Assembly (NCBI GenBank): GCA_948474755.1
Contig: CAOLHI010000412.1
Span: forward strand, 62,001 to 126,000
Length of the DNA: 64,000 nucleotides
Source: Ctenosaura bakeri
Lineage: Eukaryota > Chordata > Lepidosauria > Squamata > Iguanidae
Direction of reading: 5' to 3'
Shown here: one piece after another, positions 44,552 to 55,854 of the stretch
How positions within the stretch are numbered: the stretch's first letter is position 1
How the letters are laid out: each line of letters opens with the position of its first letter
The notes under the pieces: model-generated
Told to the model about the DNA's origin: nothing
Seen by the model: the letters and a program-made list of their open reading frames with translations, nothing else
Databases searched by the model: none
Translations under genes and position numbers: made by a program

Positions 44552-45009
44552 AGAGTGTCCTCTAGTCCAGGTACTACTCTGAAATAAATTCACTTTCAAA
44601 AAACTTATAGAAAGCTTGCCAAAAGCACTTTTGTCTGGGATGTAGACTAATCTCTATGATTTCCCCCATGTTCTCCTTCCATTAGAAAGTAAATATTATG
44701 ATTCCAGTAAGCTCCAGAGCAGGAGACCTGATTGCGCTGCTCTGCTTAGTATCTGCAGCCTGAGTGGGTGAAATGTAAATCTCCACAGAGCCCTTGTCAT
44801 AAATGCTTTAATGGGAGCCACCTGCAGAGCGCACAACTAGGCTGGCCTCAGTGCTGAAGGAGGACCACAGTTTTCAAAGCATAAAGTGCATCCATGACCA
44901 AAGTGATAAGTCACTTGAGCTAAAAGCTTTCAACAAAAAATTCCCCAGATGCTATTTGGTCCTCTGTCTCCAGTCAGTAATAACTAATTATATACATTAG
45001 TAGAACAGT
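44552..45009. other. Spacer, no gene seen
   Basis: No gene or repeat recognised. Confidence 0.4.
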
Positions 45010-45045
45010 ACCATAAGCTGACAGGCAACTTGAAGGCACACACAG
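45010..45045 (+). mobile_element. SINE tail fragment
   Basis: CATAAGCTGACAGGCAACTT followed by GAAGGCACACAC: the Bov-B-like tail alone, next to a GAGA-rich run. Confidence 0.6.
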
Positions 45046-45239
45046 GGAGAGAGACAGGAAGAGAGGGAGATAGGGAGAGAGAACAGTGCTCAGAAGGCCT
45101 TGCTGACTTCTGGCCCTCATATGAATGGTTTGTGCTTGAGGGTAAATGTAGAATGTAGAACTATGTTTTAAATACACATGCCAACATTCCTTCTAGCTGA
45201 TTAACCCACATAAGATGGATCTATCTTTTTTCTTTTCTT

Positions 45240-45590
45240 TTTTTCAGGATGCTCACATAGAAGTAGTTGTTCAGAATGCTTTTCATCAGCTTCAACTCAT
45301 CTGTCTAGAGGAGATGGATTTGACTTCAGTCATCCGTGCTTTGATAAGCTCTAGACTGGATTAATGTAATGCACTGTACATAGGAATGCTATACAAGGTA
45401 GTTTGTTCCAAAATTCAGCAGCTAAACTTTAATCTGGCATTTGCAAGTCAAAGCATGTATCTCTGATTTTATGTTAGCTGAACTGGCTTCCAATCAGCTT
45501 TGAGGCTCCGTTCTGGGCTCATGGACAGAAACGGAGTGCCTCAGTTCTCCTCATCCATTTCAGACTAGTTTTCAATCCTGAAGTATATTA
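45240..45590 (+). mobile_element. L2-like LINE 3' fragment
   Basis: GACTTCAGTCATCCGTGCTT, GGATTAATGTAATGCACTGT, then CTTCCAATCAGCTTTGAGGC. These correspond to the L2 stretch 'D-NNALP-LDYCNALYLGLP...LQNAAARL...LHWLPV' in order, heavily decayed. Confidence 0.6.
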
Positions 45591-46585
45591 ATTTATTTAT
45601 TTGCTTATTGGTCATCTTGACTAAATACTAGAAGACCTACAGCAGGCTTTATGTAAAAGCACTAACCAGAGTGAAGATAAATTGTCACCAGTTTGATCCA
45701 CATCAGGTTTAAAGCAGAATTTTAGATGGTTGTGATTTGAGCACAACAGCATAGAAATATCAAGAGATTCCAAAAGAATTTTGATTAAAACTAGTGAAAT
45801 GTCTTGGATTCTTAAGAAGAAAGCCTTCACAGCCTTAAGTTTCCACTATCAAATCTTGTTTAAAGCAACATGCAAGGAAAAGTTGGTGGTCTTTGCGCTC
45901 AAGCAACCATCAGAAGAATTTCAGAGAAAATTAGTATGAATTCAATAAAAGCAGCAACATTTCTTGCAGGGGGGAAAAGCTTAGAAGTTATATTTTAGAT
46001 AACGAGGACATACTCAAATTATATTTTAAAGACAATGTAACTAATGAGCAAAGTCATTTTACTATTTTAATGAGAAATAGTTCCTAGCTGTGTTCAAAAA
46101 TTACTTTTAAAGTCATTTTAAGAGACATTCTGAAATGTACTTTTTGAGTTTCATATCATCGTCTTATCAACGCTAAGATTTTTCTGCACTCTGAAAGTAA
46201 CAGAAAACAATGGGAAAGCAATCAACTGTGCATCCGGTAACATGATGAGTTAACTTTTTCCTCATATTGTGATGAGTAACAGAGACAGGCTACTTTTTAC
46301 ACACTATAAGGAATGCAGAATGTTCCAAGCTTTGGGGAAAGAAAAAGTTTCTGTATCACTAGTAGTAAACCAGTTTTTTGTGTCTAGATTACCATTATCT
46401 ATGCCCCTCAAAATTTTCATGAATGGTCCTCTACCTGAATCTGTGCTCTTACCAGAGGGGGGGGATACGGACAACACAATTCAACAATCTTTTCAAGAGC
46501 AGGTTTCAGTGATTGCAATGGAACTTACTCCCTGACAAGTGGGTACAGAATTGTACCTTAAATAGCCTCTTCCTAACACATACAT
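45591..46585. other. Non-coding stretch, no gene seen
   Basis: Nothing recognised except a short dispersed motif at 46513-46560 (GATTGCAATGGAACTTACTC). Confidence 0.4.
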
Positions 46586-46789
46586 GAGAGTCAGCATAGT
46601 GTAGTGATTTGAGCAGTGGATTATGACCTTGGAGACCAGTATTTGATTCCCTGCTTGGCCATGGAAACCCACTGAGTGACCTTGGGTATGTAACATACTC
46701 TCAGTTCCAGAAAACTCAATGACAGCTTCTCCATAGGGTTGCCATAAGTTGGAAACAACTTGCAGGCACACAACAACAGCAACAACAAG
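46586..46789 (+). mobile_element. tRNA-derived SINE (Sauria-SINE type), full copy
   Basis: Best SINE in the window. Head AGCATAGTGTAGTGATTTGA (A box) and TGGAGACCAGTATTTGATTC (B-box region); body ATGGAAACCCACTGAGTGAC, CTTGGGTATGTAACATACTC; then CCATAGGGTTGCCATAAGTT, AACTTGCAGGCACACAACAA and a (CAA)n tail. It matches the family over its whole length apart from a deletion in the middle. Confidence 0.92.
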
Positions 46790-47025
46790 TATACAACCAT
46801 TGTAGGTTGAGACACTAAACTTGGCCAGGATTAGAAAGTAACCTATGGTATAGATTAGTTTAAGGTACAGTGTCAGCTAAATTCTCCATTACTAAAGGTA
46901 CACGTTATTATATATCCCACTGAAACCAGGCCACATGAGTAGCACCTTTCATAGGAAATATTAGAGGTGATGTAAGTATTACGCAACAGTCACTGTTTTT
47001 TTCTGAATAATGATTTCAGAGTTTC
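46790..47025. other. Spacer, nothing recognised
   Basis: No gene or repeat seen. Confidence 0.4.
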
Positions 47026-47116
47026 GCATATATCTATATCTATACCTATATATACATACATACACACACACACACACATATATACATACATATATATATA
47101 CATACATACATATAGG
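47026..47116. repeat. Compound (TA)/(CA)/(TACA)n microsatellite
   Basis: A mixed run of ATCT, TA, TACA and CA units; alternating purine-pyrimidine almost throughout. Confidence 0.9.
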
Positions 47117-47869
47117 TAGTATGTATCTTGCCTCCAGTTCTCTCCAAAAGGAGGTACTTGGGAAGATTAGGAGGTTGATTTGTGCTTAGTCTATTGTACA
47201 TATCTCTGAAAACGTGCTTACACAGTCATTCATTTCTGGCTGGGACTTTTTGTCCCCTAGCTCATCAGTAAGCTTTCAACAAGAACAACCACCATAAATT
47301 TATTTATATAGCTTATCCTATATTTTTTTTTTGGCACCTCAATTAATGACAATTTGAATGATGTACCTGTGAATGTGTTAAATGAATTGGACATTGTACT
47401 GTGCTGTGTGGCAGCATCATTTAAATGACTGCTTTGAAAGCAATTCCTGCACTATCTCAGCTGACAGGTAGCTAATACATTATTTTAGAGAAGAGTCATG
47501 TTTGTATTAGCATATTAGGCAAGGTTCAGTCCCCCCAGTGCCCTTGTTTTGTGTGTTTATGCAGTAATACATTTCTGGTTTTCCAGAGAGTACATTGAAC
47601 ACCAAAATCCCTTTATGACTCCATGTATTTCTCAATGTAGAGCAACCCGCAAGTGAGTGTCCAGTATCCCAAAGTGAGAAAGATGGGTGATTCAGGTAAT
47701 TATGTTTCAGAAACTTGTGCCAATATTTACTACCCTAGAGTGACATTAAGTGTAAAAGTACTTACTTAAAGTAATAGGCTATTTACACTGCCGTGTACTA
47801 CTTTTTTAAAAAATAAATGAAAAACATTTCTTAAATATAAAAATATTAAATATAAATATTAAATATAAA
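47117..47869. other. Non-coding stretch, no gene seen
   Basis: No element recognised; an AAATATTAAATATA run precedes the MITE half. Confidence 0.4.
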
Positions 47870-47938
47870 AACCCCAGGATTCCATAGGATGTTGAAAGTT
47901 GAATAATAGCGCTATAACAGTCTAGTGCCAAAATGGCC
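47870..47938. mobile_element. Family A MITE, right half only
   Basis: AACCCCAGGATTCCATAGG, then GTTGAAAGTTGAATAATAGC, ending GCCAAAATGGCC. It abuts the SINE body that starts at 47939 with no spacer. Confidence 0.8.
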
Positions 47939-48086
47939 CAGGGTTCAATTCCCTGCTTGACCATTGAAACCCACTGGGTGACTTTGGGCACATCACTCAT
48001 TCTCAGCTCAAGAAAACCCTGTAATAGGTTCACCTTAGGGTCATCATAAGCTGGATATGACTTGAAGACACACAGCAACAACAATG
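47939..48086 (+). mobile_element. tRNA-derived SINE lacking its head
   Basis: Begins at the B box (GGGTTCAATTCCCTGC), then TGAAACCCACTGGGTGACTT, AGAAAACCCTGTAATAGG, TTCACCTTAGGGTCATCATA, ATGACTTGAAGACACACAGC and a (CAA)n tail. The A-box half is replaced by the MITE end at 47870-47938. Confidence 0.88.
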
Positions 48087-48616
48087 ATGTACATCCATGA
48101 GTAACATGACGATGGGGAGAATTAAATAACAGGCAGGCTGTGAACATTTAAAACTGTTCAGTTTCTTATTTAAAAAGTTTGGTCTACTTTCTCTTAAAAC
48201 TGAAAAACTCTTAAAGAGAAAACACAACTCAGAAAGCAGAAACAGTAATATTAAAGTATCAGTAAATCATTTGTAATATTAAAGCTCAATTGAATCAAAA
48301 TCAGTTCAATTTCAATAATTGATCAGTAATTAATTTCTATTTCTTCCTCACATTTTTCAAGCTGAGACGACAAATCACTGTTGTGAGACATCAATTACCC
48401 TTTTCTTCCTAGTCACTTTTTTAGTAAAAATGTATCACCTTCCTAGAAAGCTGTCACATTAATATTTGCACAGCCAATCTTTGGGCATGACCGAGCAATA
48501 CATCCAGTCTATCCCTTCTTTGCCTACTACTCTCATATATGGAATACCGTCTACTTCACCCTCATCCACTGCTGACTTCCATCTTGCATATACCTGTAGG
48601 GCTGCTTTATAACTTA
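48087..48616. other. AT-rich stretch, no gene seen
   Basis: No element recognised. Confidence 0.4.
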
Positions 48617-49494
48617 GGCCCTTTCTGCATGATGATGGTGCAGAAGTGAGAGGAACAGGACTGTGATGACACTTCTGCCTGACACAGTTGTGGTTCTATC
48701 CTTCTCATTGTTGGGAGCGGCAACCTTTGCATGCTTAACTAACTGGCTAGTTAGTTTGCATGTTTATTGTAGGCACAGAGAGATAGCCTAGAGAAAACTT
48801 CGTGTTTGTTTTGGTCAACACCTCCTCCTCCAGCATGTACACATTCTTTGTTCTTAAAAAGGTTCTCTTGCCATTTACGTCTCCCTTTCGTCTTCACCTT
48901 TTGTCCTGAAAGCATGCTCTGAGATCTCCTAACAGGGATTATTTTCAGCAAGCATGTGAGTGCTTAATTTCTTACCTTTCTTCAAGAATTGAACCTGTCT
49001 AAACTATGCACAAGATTTTGTGAGTAAAATCTTTTATATTTTTAACCAAACTGTTTGTGTTTATTTTGAGCTAGATTAAGTATGTCTGGGGTGGAGTGAT
49101 AGAAGTGGGACTGGTAATCTGTTCAACTTCTGGTTTTGTGCAATTACTAGATACTCTGCTGATTGAAAGACTCATTACCAAAATCTCTCAATTCCCCAAC
49201 ACTCATATCACCAGCCAGCATGAACTTGGGCTATATCAGTGATGGAGAAACTCCATGAATGACCTCTGATCACATGAGCCTTCCTTTGCAGCCAGCATGC
49301 AAAAGGACCGGAAGCACAATCTATACACTTTCTCCCCTACTGCAGCATGAGAAGAGGGCCTGCTGCAGTCCAGAAGGATGGAGTGTGTCCCTTGCACTCT
49401 CTCCTGCAGGCAGCCAGTTGTGTAAAAAGAGGAGTGTTGGGAACATGCTCCTATCCCAGTAGAGGTGCAAGAGTGTTGTCATGAGGAAAAGACC
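48617..49494. mobile_element. Possible degraded GGCC-terminus DNA transposon
   Basis: The left end GGCCCTTTCTGCATGATGA and right end TTGTCATGAGGAAAAGACC are inverted repeats (about 12 of 15 positions) of the type seen in families B and C. TAG follows the right end and TTAG precedes the left. The right 230 bp (GGAAGCACAA, CACTTTCTCCCCTACTGCAG) resembles family C. The 878-bp length implies an insertion in the middle or two unrelated ends. Confidence 0.4.
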
Positions 49495-51360
49495 TAGAAC
49501 CAAAACCACACAAACTAACCACCAATTCTTTCCTCACCCCAGTATCAAGATGCTAATATTTCTGGCATAAACAATCTTTCTAAATGCTTAAATGGTATAA
49601 ACACCACACATACACCCAAACCACACATACTTTTTCAACATTTACATTTTAACTGTAATTTTATATATGGCTGTCTAAAGGATCTCAAAACCCTGTTAAA
49701 AGCTTTTCTTCATGGACAAAAAACTCAAAAGCAATAACTGAAATAGGATTTGGTGGTGTAAAAGCCTTAGATGTTTGTGCTAGAAGCACCCTCCAAGCAC
49801 CACGACTTCTCTCTTGTTTGTGTTAAGCTTCAATTTATTTTCACTTATCCAGCCCATAACTGATTTAACAGAAAAACAGAAGCAGTGTAATTATTCTTTT
49901 AAGTGGCTTTAGACAGATGCTTAAAAGGACGCAAGACAAAAGGGAACCTCGTGGCACACAACCAGATAATTTTCTATGGTTTTGCAAGTTGTCCCGTGTT
50001 GTCCTCTGGAAGCAACTAGACACTTTCAGGTCTTCCAGCAGGAGAGCTCCTAGTAATATCACTCAGTGCTAAATATAAAACTACTTTGAATTCAAACTTG
50101 GTCAACCTAGACTTCTGAAAGCTTTTAAAATGCAGCATTTATGATCCCATTCAAAGGAATATTGATATGAAATTACCCAGGGAACTTATCAGTGCTTGGC
50201 TATCCAGATAAAATGCCAATACTTCATCAACAGTAGAGGGTACTATTGTCATGGGGATACCACTGCCATTGCTGTTCCTTCAGGTCTAGAAAATATTATG
50301 GATCATGTATGTATAAGATCAAATACTGCACCAGCTGCATGGATAATGGGGTACTGGGGCTGTGTGTGCATTTATTTTCAAACTGAAAGTGAAGTAAAGT
50401 TTGCCACATTATTCTCACTACAGATCTCTATGCTGCACTGGTTGACTTGAAGAAGGATAAGGGGCATAAAGCTTATTCAGCTCAAAGGAACTTGAAGGCT
50501 GTCAGCAAAATGGAAAAGCAGTGAGTGCAATAACAGCCACTGTGAATTATTAAAGAAAACAGTGGATAGAGTGCAGAGACTAAAGGAAAAGGCAAAAAAA
50601 AAAATGTGCAGTCAAAATGCTGTCTTGTATATGCCCCAATCATAAAAAGTAAGATATAAACAGTAAAGGTGTCGCAAATATTTACAGATAAGTGCCACAT
50701 CCCATCAGGTGCATACCTTGGTGAGGGTAGGTATTCTGCTAGAGAACAGAGAATTTGAGACTGGACAAAGTTTCCCCACACCTCTATCACATCAGGCTGG
50801 GGAAGGTGAAACTAGGTGACATTTGACTGACATTTGACTTTCAGAACAGTATGTCTAGGGTACATACTTTTATGGACAAAGCTTTCAGACTTTGGAAAGG
50901 GGTCACTAATATCCCGAGCAGAATGCTACATGATAACTTAGCATTATTACAAGTAGCACTGTTTGGGTGAAAAGACTGGCTGCCCCACAGGTTGATTAGA
51001 GCAGCCAGCTTTTGTCCCTCACTTTGTACCCCTCAGTGGGCAATGGCTTCCATGTTAATAAAGTGATGAATTCACTCTGGGTTATGGTCCAAACTTTAAA
51101 GTAGCTATTCAGATGTTGAATCTACTTTGGTGACCATGGATAGCACCATGGATAGTTCTTTTAATGCATGCCCAAATACTCAGAGTGATTTCACTGTTCT
51201 ACTGACTTGGAAGCCATACACTTCACAAGAAGGAACTCAGGCATATCTGTGAACATCTGAAATCATTTGAAGTTGACCTCCTATGAGAAACAGAGGGTGG
51301 TTTTGACACTATCAAAATGTCAAATTACGCTCAAGGTCAAACTAAGGTCAATCAGAGAGT
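49495..51360. other. Non-coding stretch, no gene seen
   Basis: Frames up to about 100 codons without recognisable features. No repeat family recognised. Confidence 0.4.
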
Positions 51361-51381
51361 CAGTCAATCAATCAATCAATA
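51361..51381. repeat. (CAAT)n microsatellite
   Basis: AGTCAATCAATCAATCAATC, degraded on both sides. Confidence 0.8.
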
Positions 51382-53277
51382 GTCAATCCAAAAAGTGCTT
51401 CCAAAAATTAAAAATAAAAGAAGAAGAGGGAAAAATACAGCAGAAAATGTTGTGTGCAATCCACGAACACTTATGCTGAAATAATTTGTTCAGTCTAGAA
51501 GGTAAGACAAGATTTCTTTTTAATTTCTTTCTTCTCCTCTTTTGATACAGAAACAGAGCAATATAGATATCTCTTTGAATAACACTTAGAAGAAATATGC
51601 TAACAGATTCTGACTTACAGAGGATCCAGCCATTTAAGATCAGTTGGCTGTTGTGAAAAACAGACAAATTGGATTGAATCCAAAGCTAGTAATAGGGATT
51701 GGTTATCAAACTAAGGATGTAGGACTAGGCAAGAGATGAGGATTGTTTTCAGCAGGGATCTGGAATCCCTGACACTCTAGATGGTGCTGTTGACCTTAAC
51801 TGCCTTCCATTATTTTTAAAGAAAAATAAAGCAGTTTTAAATTTTTGTTCAACATATAAAAAGGGGATTTCATAAAATTGTACAGATTAAAATAAAGGTG
51901 TTTTTGAAGTTCATTCACTCATCTTGTGCAACTATTTTCACAAAATCCTGGGAAACGTGCAAAGTGGCATTTCTGCACAATGTGTCTGTGGCTTGCTCTA
52001 GATCAAGAAACACTGAATTATGCATTGACCTAGCCCCAAGGAAAGCCAAACTCAGAATTTCTGGCAGAGATGCTGTCATTCCAAAAATGGTTCTGATTTT
52101 ATTGAAACCTCTTTCTTCTCTGGTTTATCTGTATATTTCCTGGTTTAGTTGGCATTCCAAGGCTTCAGGCAGCTGTGATTTTTGTACAAGGACAGTGCTT
52201 CTGCTGGAAAATGAAACAGAACTGTCTGATAAGCACTAACAGAGGTCTATTTTGCATATTTTGCAGAAAAAGAACGAACAGCTGGTGCAGACAGCAACTC
52301 TGTGGGTGGCAGCATAATCAATAACAGACAAAGTGGGTAACACAAATAGGATCTGAACATATTTAATCTTGGAGCTTTTCCTAATATGCTAGATTTTGTA
52401 TCTAGAGATCTCCCATTGAATTGTCACTGAAGTTGCAAGGTTGTAGCAATGATGCAAGGTTTTAAATAGCCCAGGTTATACTGCCATAAAGAAGTTCTGT
52501 CCAAGTCAGCATGTTATGCAACTATCAGTTTTAGCCAAAAGTTCTTCTGTCAAATATTGTGGGAATTTATTATGACCATAGTGAAGTCTGAAATTTTGAT
52601 TGGCAAGAAGCTCGTAAAAGTCATTTTTATAAGGAAGAATTAAGATAAAAAAAGGAAAACTAATGAGGTCAGATTGACTTCCTATATTACCCTAAAAGAG
52701 AGAAACAAAGAAGAGTTTACTGATGTAGCTAGGCTCTGAAAATAATGAAAGCTGACTTTCAGTATGCATACCCTTCACAGGTGCTCTGAGTATAAAATAA
52801 AAATGAACACTACTCTCCATCAGGCTGTTGGCAGCCTGTTATTTCTGATGCTCTTTGGAACAAAGAACCATGAGATTGGAACACAAGCCACAGTTCACTC
52901 ACACACTGAAAAAACATATGTGGGGAGATGTGAGATCAAACTGCATATCTTTCCTCTCCCCTTCCACGTATGTGTGCCATGATACAGTCCCGACAGGGTC
53001 ACATGGAGGAGCTCTGTTCATAAACACTGCAAAACACATAAGTGCCTTTCACAAGGACTGCTCAGTGAATGTCCAGAATACACACCTCTGCAGGGATCGG
53101 GCTATGTGGTATGATCTCATCTTCATCTAATATATGCTTTTAGCACTGGTTACAAATAGTTCTTCATCAAAAAACTGATGATGTCCTTCTCAGTGCAATG
53201 GCCATGGCTCCATCCTAACACCCTTGGATTTGTAGTGTGGTCAGGGATTTAGAATTTTCTGCTCGAGAAGTTTAGTT
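51382..53277. other. Repeat-poor non-coding stretch, no gene seen
   Basis: No element recognised with confidence. Frames at 51898-52239 (113 codons) and 52764-53130 show no domain. Around 51745-51780, TCCCTGACACTCTAGATGGT may be a remnant of the 'actacaactccca' foldback repeat. Confidence 0.35.
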
Positions 53278-53497
53278 CCTTTCACACTATATAATTATTG
53301 CATTATGATTCTATTTTAAACTACCATAGCAACTTCCTATGGAATCATTGGGTTTCTAGTTTGGTGAGGAATTGGAGCTCTTTGGCTGAGAATTCAAAAT
53401 TTTCCTTCCAAAACTTCAGATCTGAGGATTCCATAAGATGTTGCGATGGCAGTTAAAATAGGATATAGCACTATAATTGTGTAAGGGTGAAAGGGAC
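53278..53497. mobile_element. Family A MITE, old and diverged
   Basis: CCTTTCACACTATATAATT, then ACTTCCTATGGAATCATTGG, GAGCTCTTTGGCTGAGAATT, GAGGATTCCATAAGATGTTG and GTGTAAGGGTGAAAGGGAC. The order equals that of the complete copies, but divergence is clearly higher. Confidence 0.75.
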
Positions 53498-53719
53498 ATT
53501 AGCCCACCAAAGTGTCTGCTTACAATACAGAATTAAACTGACTCAGTGCTTAATCTCTATGTTCTCAAGGTTCCTTTGGAGTCATAGTTCCTCCCTCCAC
53601 TAACTGCTACTACAAGGGGGGCTGAGGAATCACTTTTCCTGCCCCTAGAGAAAAGCAGAAGGACTCCTGAAGAGTAGTGGAAAGCAGAATAGAAGATAAG
53701 TTAAGGGGAACAGGTTGGC
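53498..53719. other. Spacer, nothing recognised
   Basis: No gene or repeat seen. Confidence 0.4.
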
Positions 53720-53720
53720 A

Positions 53721-53751
<31 letters not shown>
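53720..53751. repeat. (AAC)n microsatellite
   Basis: Ten AAC units. Confidence 0.95.
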
Positions 53752-54009
53752 CCATGCCAGCTCACAAGAAGAATAAAATGGCCCTCATTAAGTACATGTA
53801 GTGATGTACACTGGGCAAAGTGTATGTGATCCACAATGGCCCTCTGTTCATTTCATAATGGGCCTGAGGCTTCACTGTGGAGGACACAGAAACACAGTGT
53901 GGGGTGAATACCAATTGCAGTTGTGCAATGGGTTGTCAACAATGCCAATTTAGCGACGATTGAAATAAACTGCAAAGTAGTGGTGTCTAGTACAGGGACT
54001 GCATAATGC

Positions 54010-54093
54010 AAGCAGAATGTTGTGAGGAGTGTGGTGAAGTCTCCTTCTCTGGAAGTTTTTAAACAGAGTTCGGATGGCCATCTGTTGGGAATG
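54010..54093 (+). mobile_element. CR1 LINE, left piece of a split copy
   Basis: GTGAGGAGTGTGGTGAAGTC, TCCTTCTCTGGAAGTTTTTA, GATGGCCATCTGTTGGGAATG: the WNMLP..VVKSPSLEVFKQ..DGHLLGM region, breaking off at GGGAATG. It resumes at 54711. Confidence 0.85.
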
Positions 54094-54342
54094 TAATGTT
54101 GTTAGGCTTGAAATTTGGGAGTCTACAATTTGCTATAGAATTGATGTATTAATTGGCATTTTAGACAATTGTAGCTCATCAAATGACCTTTGCCTTTCAC
54201 TTGTTTATTTTGCTTAGCTCCTGTTTATTATTAACATGTACCATAAAGGAATGCCATTTCTGTTTCACTGATGACTTTGGGAGATGATCCAGTGGAAATA
54301 ATCAGATGTTAACTGGGACAGTTAGACCCTGGAAGTAATGTT

Positions 54343-54390
<48 letters not shown>

Positions 54391-54710
54391 CAGATAGACA
54401 GATAGACAGATAGATAGTTTAGATAGAATGCACCATGTGCATGAGCTATAACTTTACTGATGCTGATGCATGAATATTTTCTTCCCATAAGCATTCTTCA
54501 AAATAAATATAAAATTCATATACAAAGAGAAGCCTGGAAGAATGAATCCATCCTACTTGGGATCCTTTGATCAAAGTACTTGTTTATTTATTTGTGGTCT
54601 ATCTCTCTTTCTCTTTTCTACCTTCCTACCTTGTGTTTTGGGGTTCATATCAGCTCTGTGTCCATCTGGGGATATGGTGGAGATGTGATTGATTTATTGT
54701 CCCTAATAGT
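54094..54710. mobile_element. 617-bp insert between two CR1 pieces
   Basis: Bounded by GAATG at 54089-54093 and 54711-54715. It contains a (GATA)n/(GACA)n tract at 54341-54417 and AT-rich unrecognised sequence. No terminal inverted repeat, poly-A tail or known family was recognised. It may be an unidentified transposon or filler DNA. Confidence 0.5.
54341..54417. repeat. (GATA)n/(GACA)n microsatellite
   Basis: About twelve GATA units followed by interspersed GACA units. Confidence 0.95.
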
Positions 54711-54797
54711 GAATGCTTTGATGGTGTATTCCTGCATGGCAGGGGGTTGGACTCAATGGCTTTTGGGGTCTCTTCCAGTTCTATGATTCTGTGATTG
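54711..54797 (+). mobile_element. CR1 LINE, right piece with 3' terminus
   Basis: GAATGCTTTGATGGTGTATT, CCTGCATGGCAGGGGGTTGG, then TCTTCCAGTTCTATGATTCT and GTGATTGTAT: the CR1 3' end with degraded octamers. It continues the piece at 54010-54093. Confidence 0.9.
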
Positions 54798-54833
54798 TAT
54801 AGACTGAGGATGAAACAACACATCCGTTTCCTA

Positions 54834-54984
54834 GGCCATTTCCGCACTAACCTGTTATAGTACGATAATTCCATTTTCAACATCCTCTGGAATCCTGGGG
54901 TTTGCAGTTTCGGGCGGGGCCGAACATCCAGAGGAGGTTGAAAGTGGAATCATCGCGCTATAACAGGCTAGTGCAGAAATGGCC
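54834..54984. mobile_element. Foldback MITE, family A, short, perfect 3-bp duplication
   Basis: GGCCATTTCCGCACTAACCT at the left and AGGCTAGTGCAGAAATGGCC at the right, flanked by CTA at 54831-54833 and 54985-54987. The right arm is shortened: GGGGTTTGCAGTTTCGGGCG is present on one side only. This copy fixes the duplication length for the family. Confidence 0.92.
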
Positions 54985-55854
54985 CTAGAAATTGTGCATT
55001 GCTGGCTAAGGGACCATCTCAGAAGAAACCATCTTAGAATTTACAAAGACTTGAACAAAACCTCCAAAGAGTTCACGAAGACTTTAAATTCCTAACAGCC
55101 TACAACATTTAATGCCCCCAAACAGAACAAATCTGAAGCACAGGAGTGGATATCACTGCAGTGTTTAACATCCAAACGCAGAGATTAAAGTTAGAAAGAG
55201 CAGCTAAATTTCAAACATTACACTAAAAGGAGCTACCAGATGCAATGCCGGTGGATAACTAGAGATTATAAATGTTTATACAATTATCAGACTTGACACC
55301 CAATATTTGGAGAGTGTTCTACTGTGTCTATTAATGCTTAGGAAGATAATTGGATTTATTATGGCTGTTATAAACAAATCAATAAGCTTAGAATATAAAT
55401 GAATGAAAAAAACATAAATTGGCATTTCAATAGACAGCTCAAAATAAATTCTGAGAAGTTAAAATGGGATCTTTATACTGCTTTTTTGTGGGCAACTGAA
55501 TTTGGCCTCTCTTCATTATTTATTTTAAATTTAATCATTTACTTTAACTCAGAGTAAATAACAGGTCAGATTTCATTTTTTTCTACATAAGTTATTAAAA
55601 TTTATGCTCTTGCTGTGTCTCAACACATTTCTGTTCCCAATCAGTAACATAAAAAATGTTCTAGATTTTATTGTGCTGAAAAGACAGGGGAATGGCACTT
55701 TTGGAAAACCAGGCTATTAAACGTCAAGCTTCTGAATGCTTTTGATTATGGAAATTAAAGTTGTGTGAATCATCTCTTGGTCATCTCATGGGTGTTCTGG
55801 CTGGCTGCTCCATCACCCATCAAACTGACCAGTCAGTACCTTTTCTCCATCTAC
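54985..55854. other. AT-rich non-coding stretch
   Basis: No gene recognised. It may hold further decayed L1 ORF2 upstream of 55855, but no reading is clear. Confidence 0.35.

Noticed and set aside
46590..46660. tRNA gene
   Set aside because: A and B boxes belong to a SINE head; no full cloverleaf is conserved and the SINE body follows.
53720..53751. SINE tail
   Set aside because: The (AAC)n run has no SINE body on either side; a plain microsatellite.
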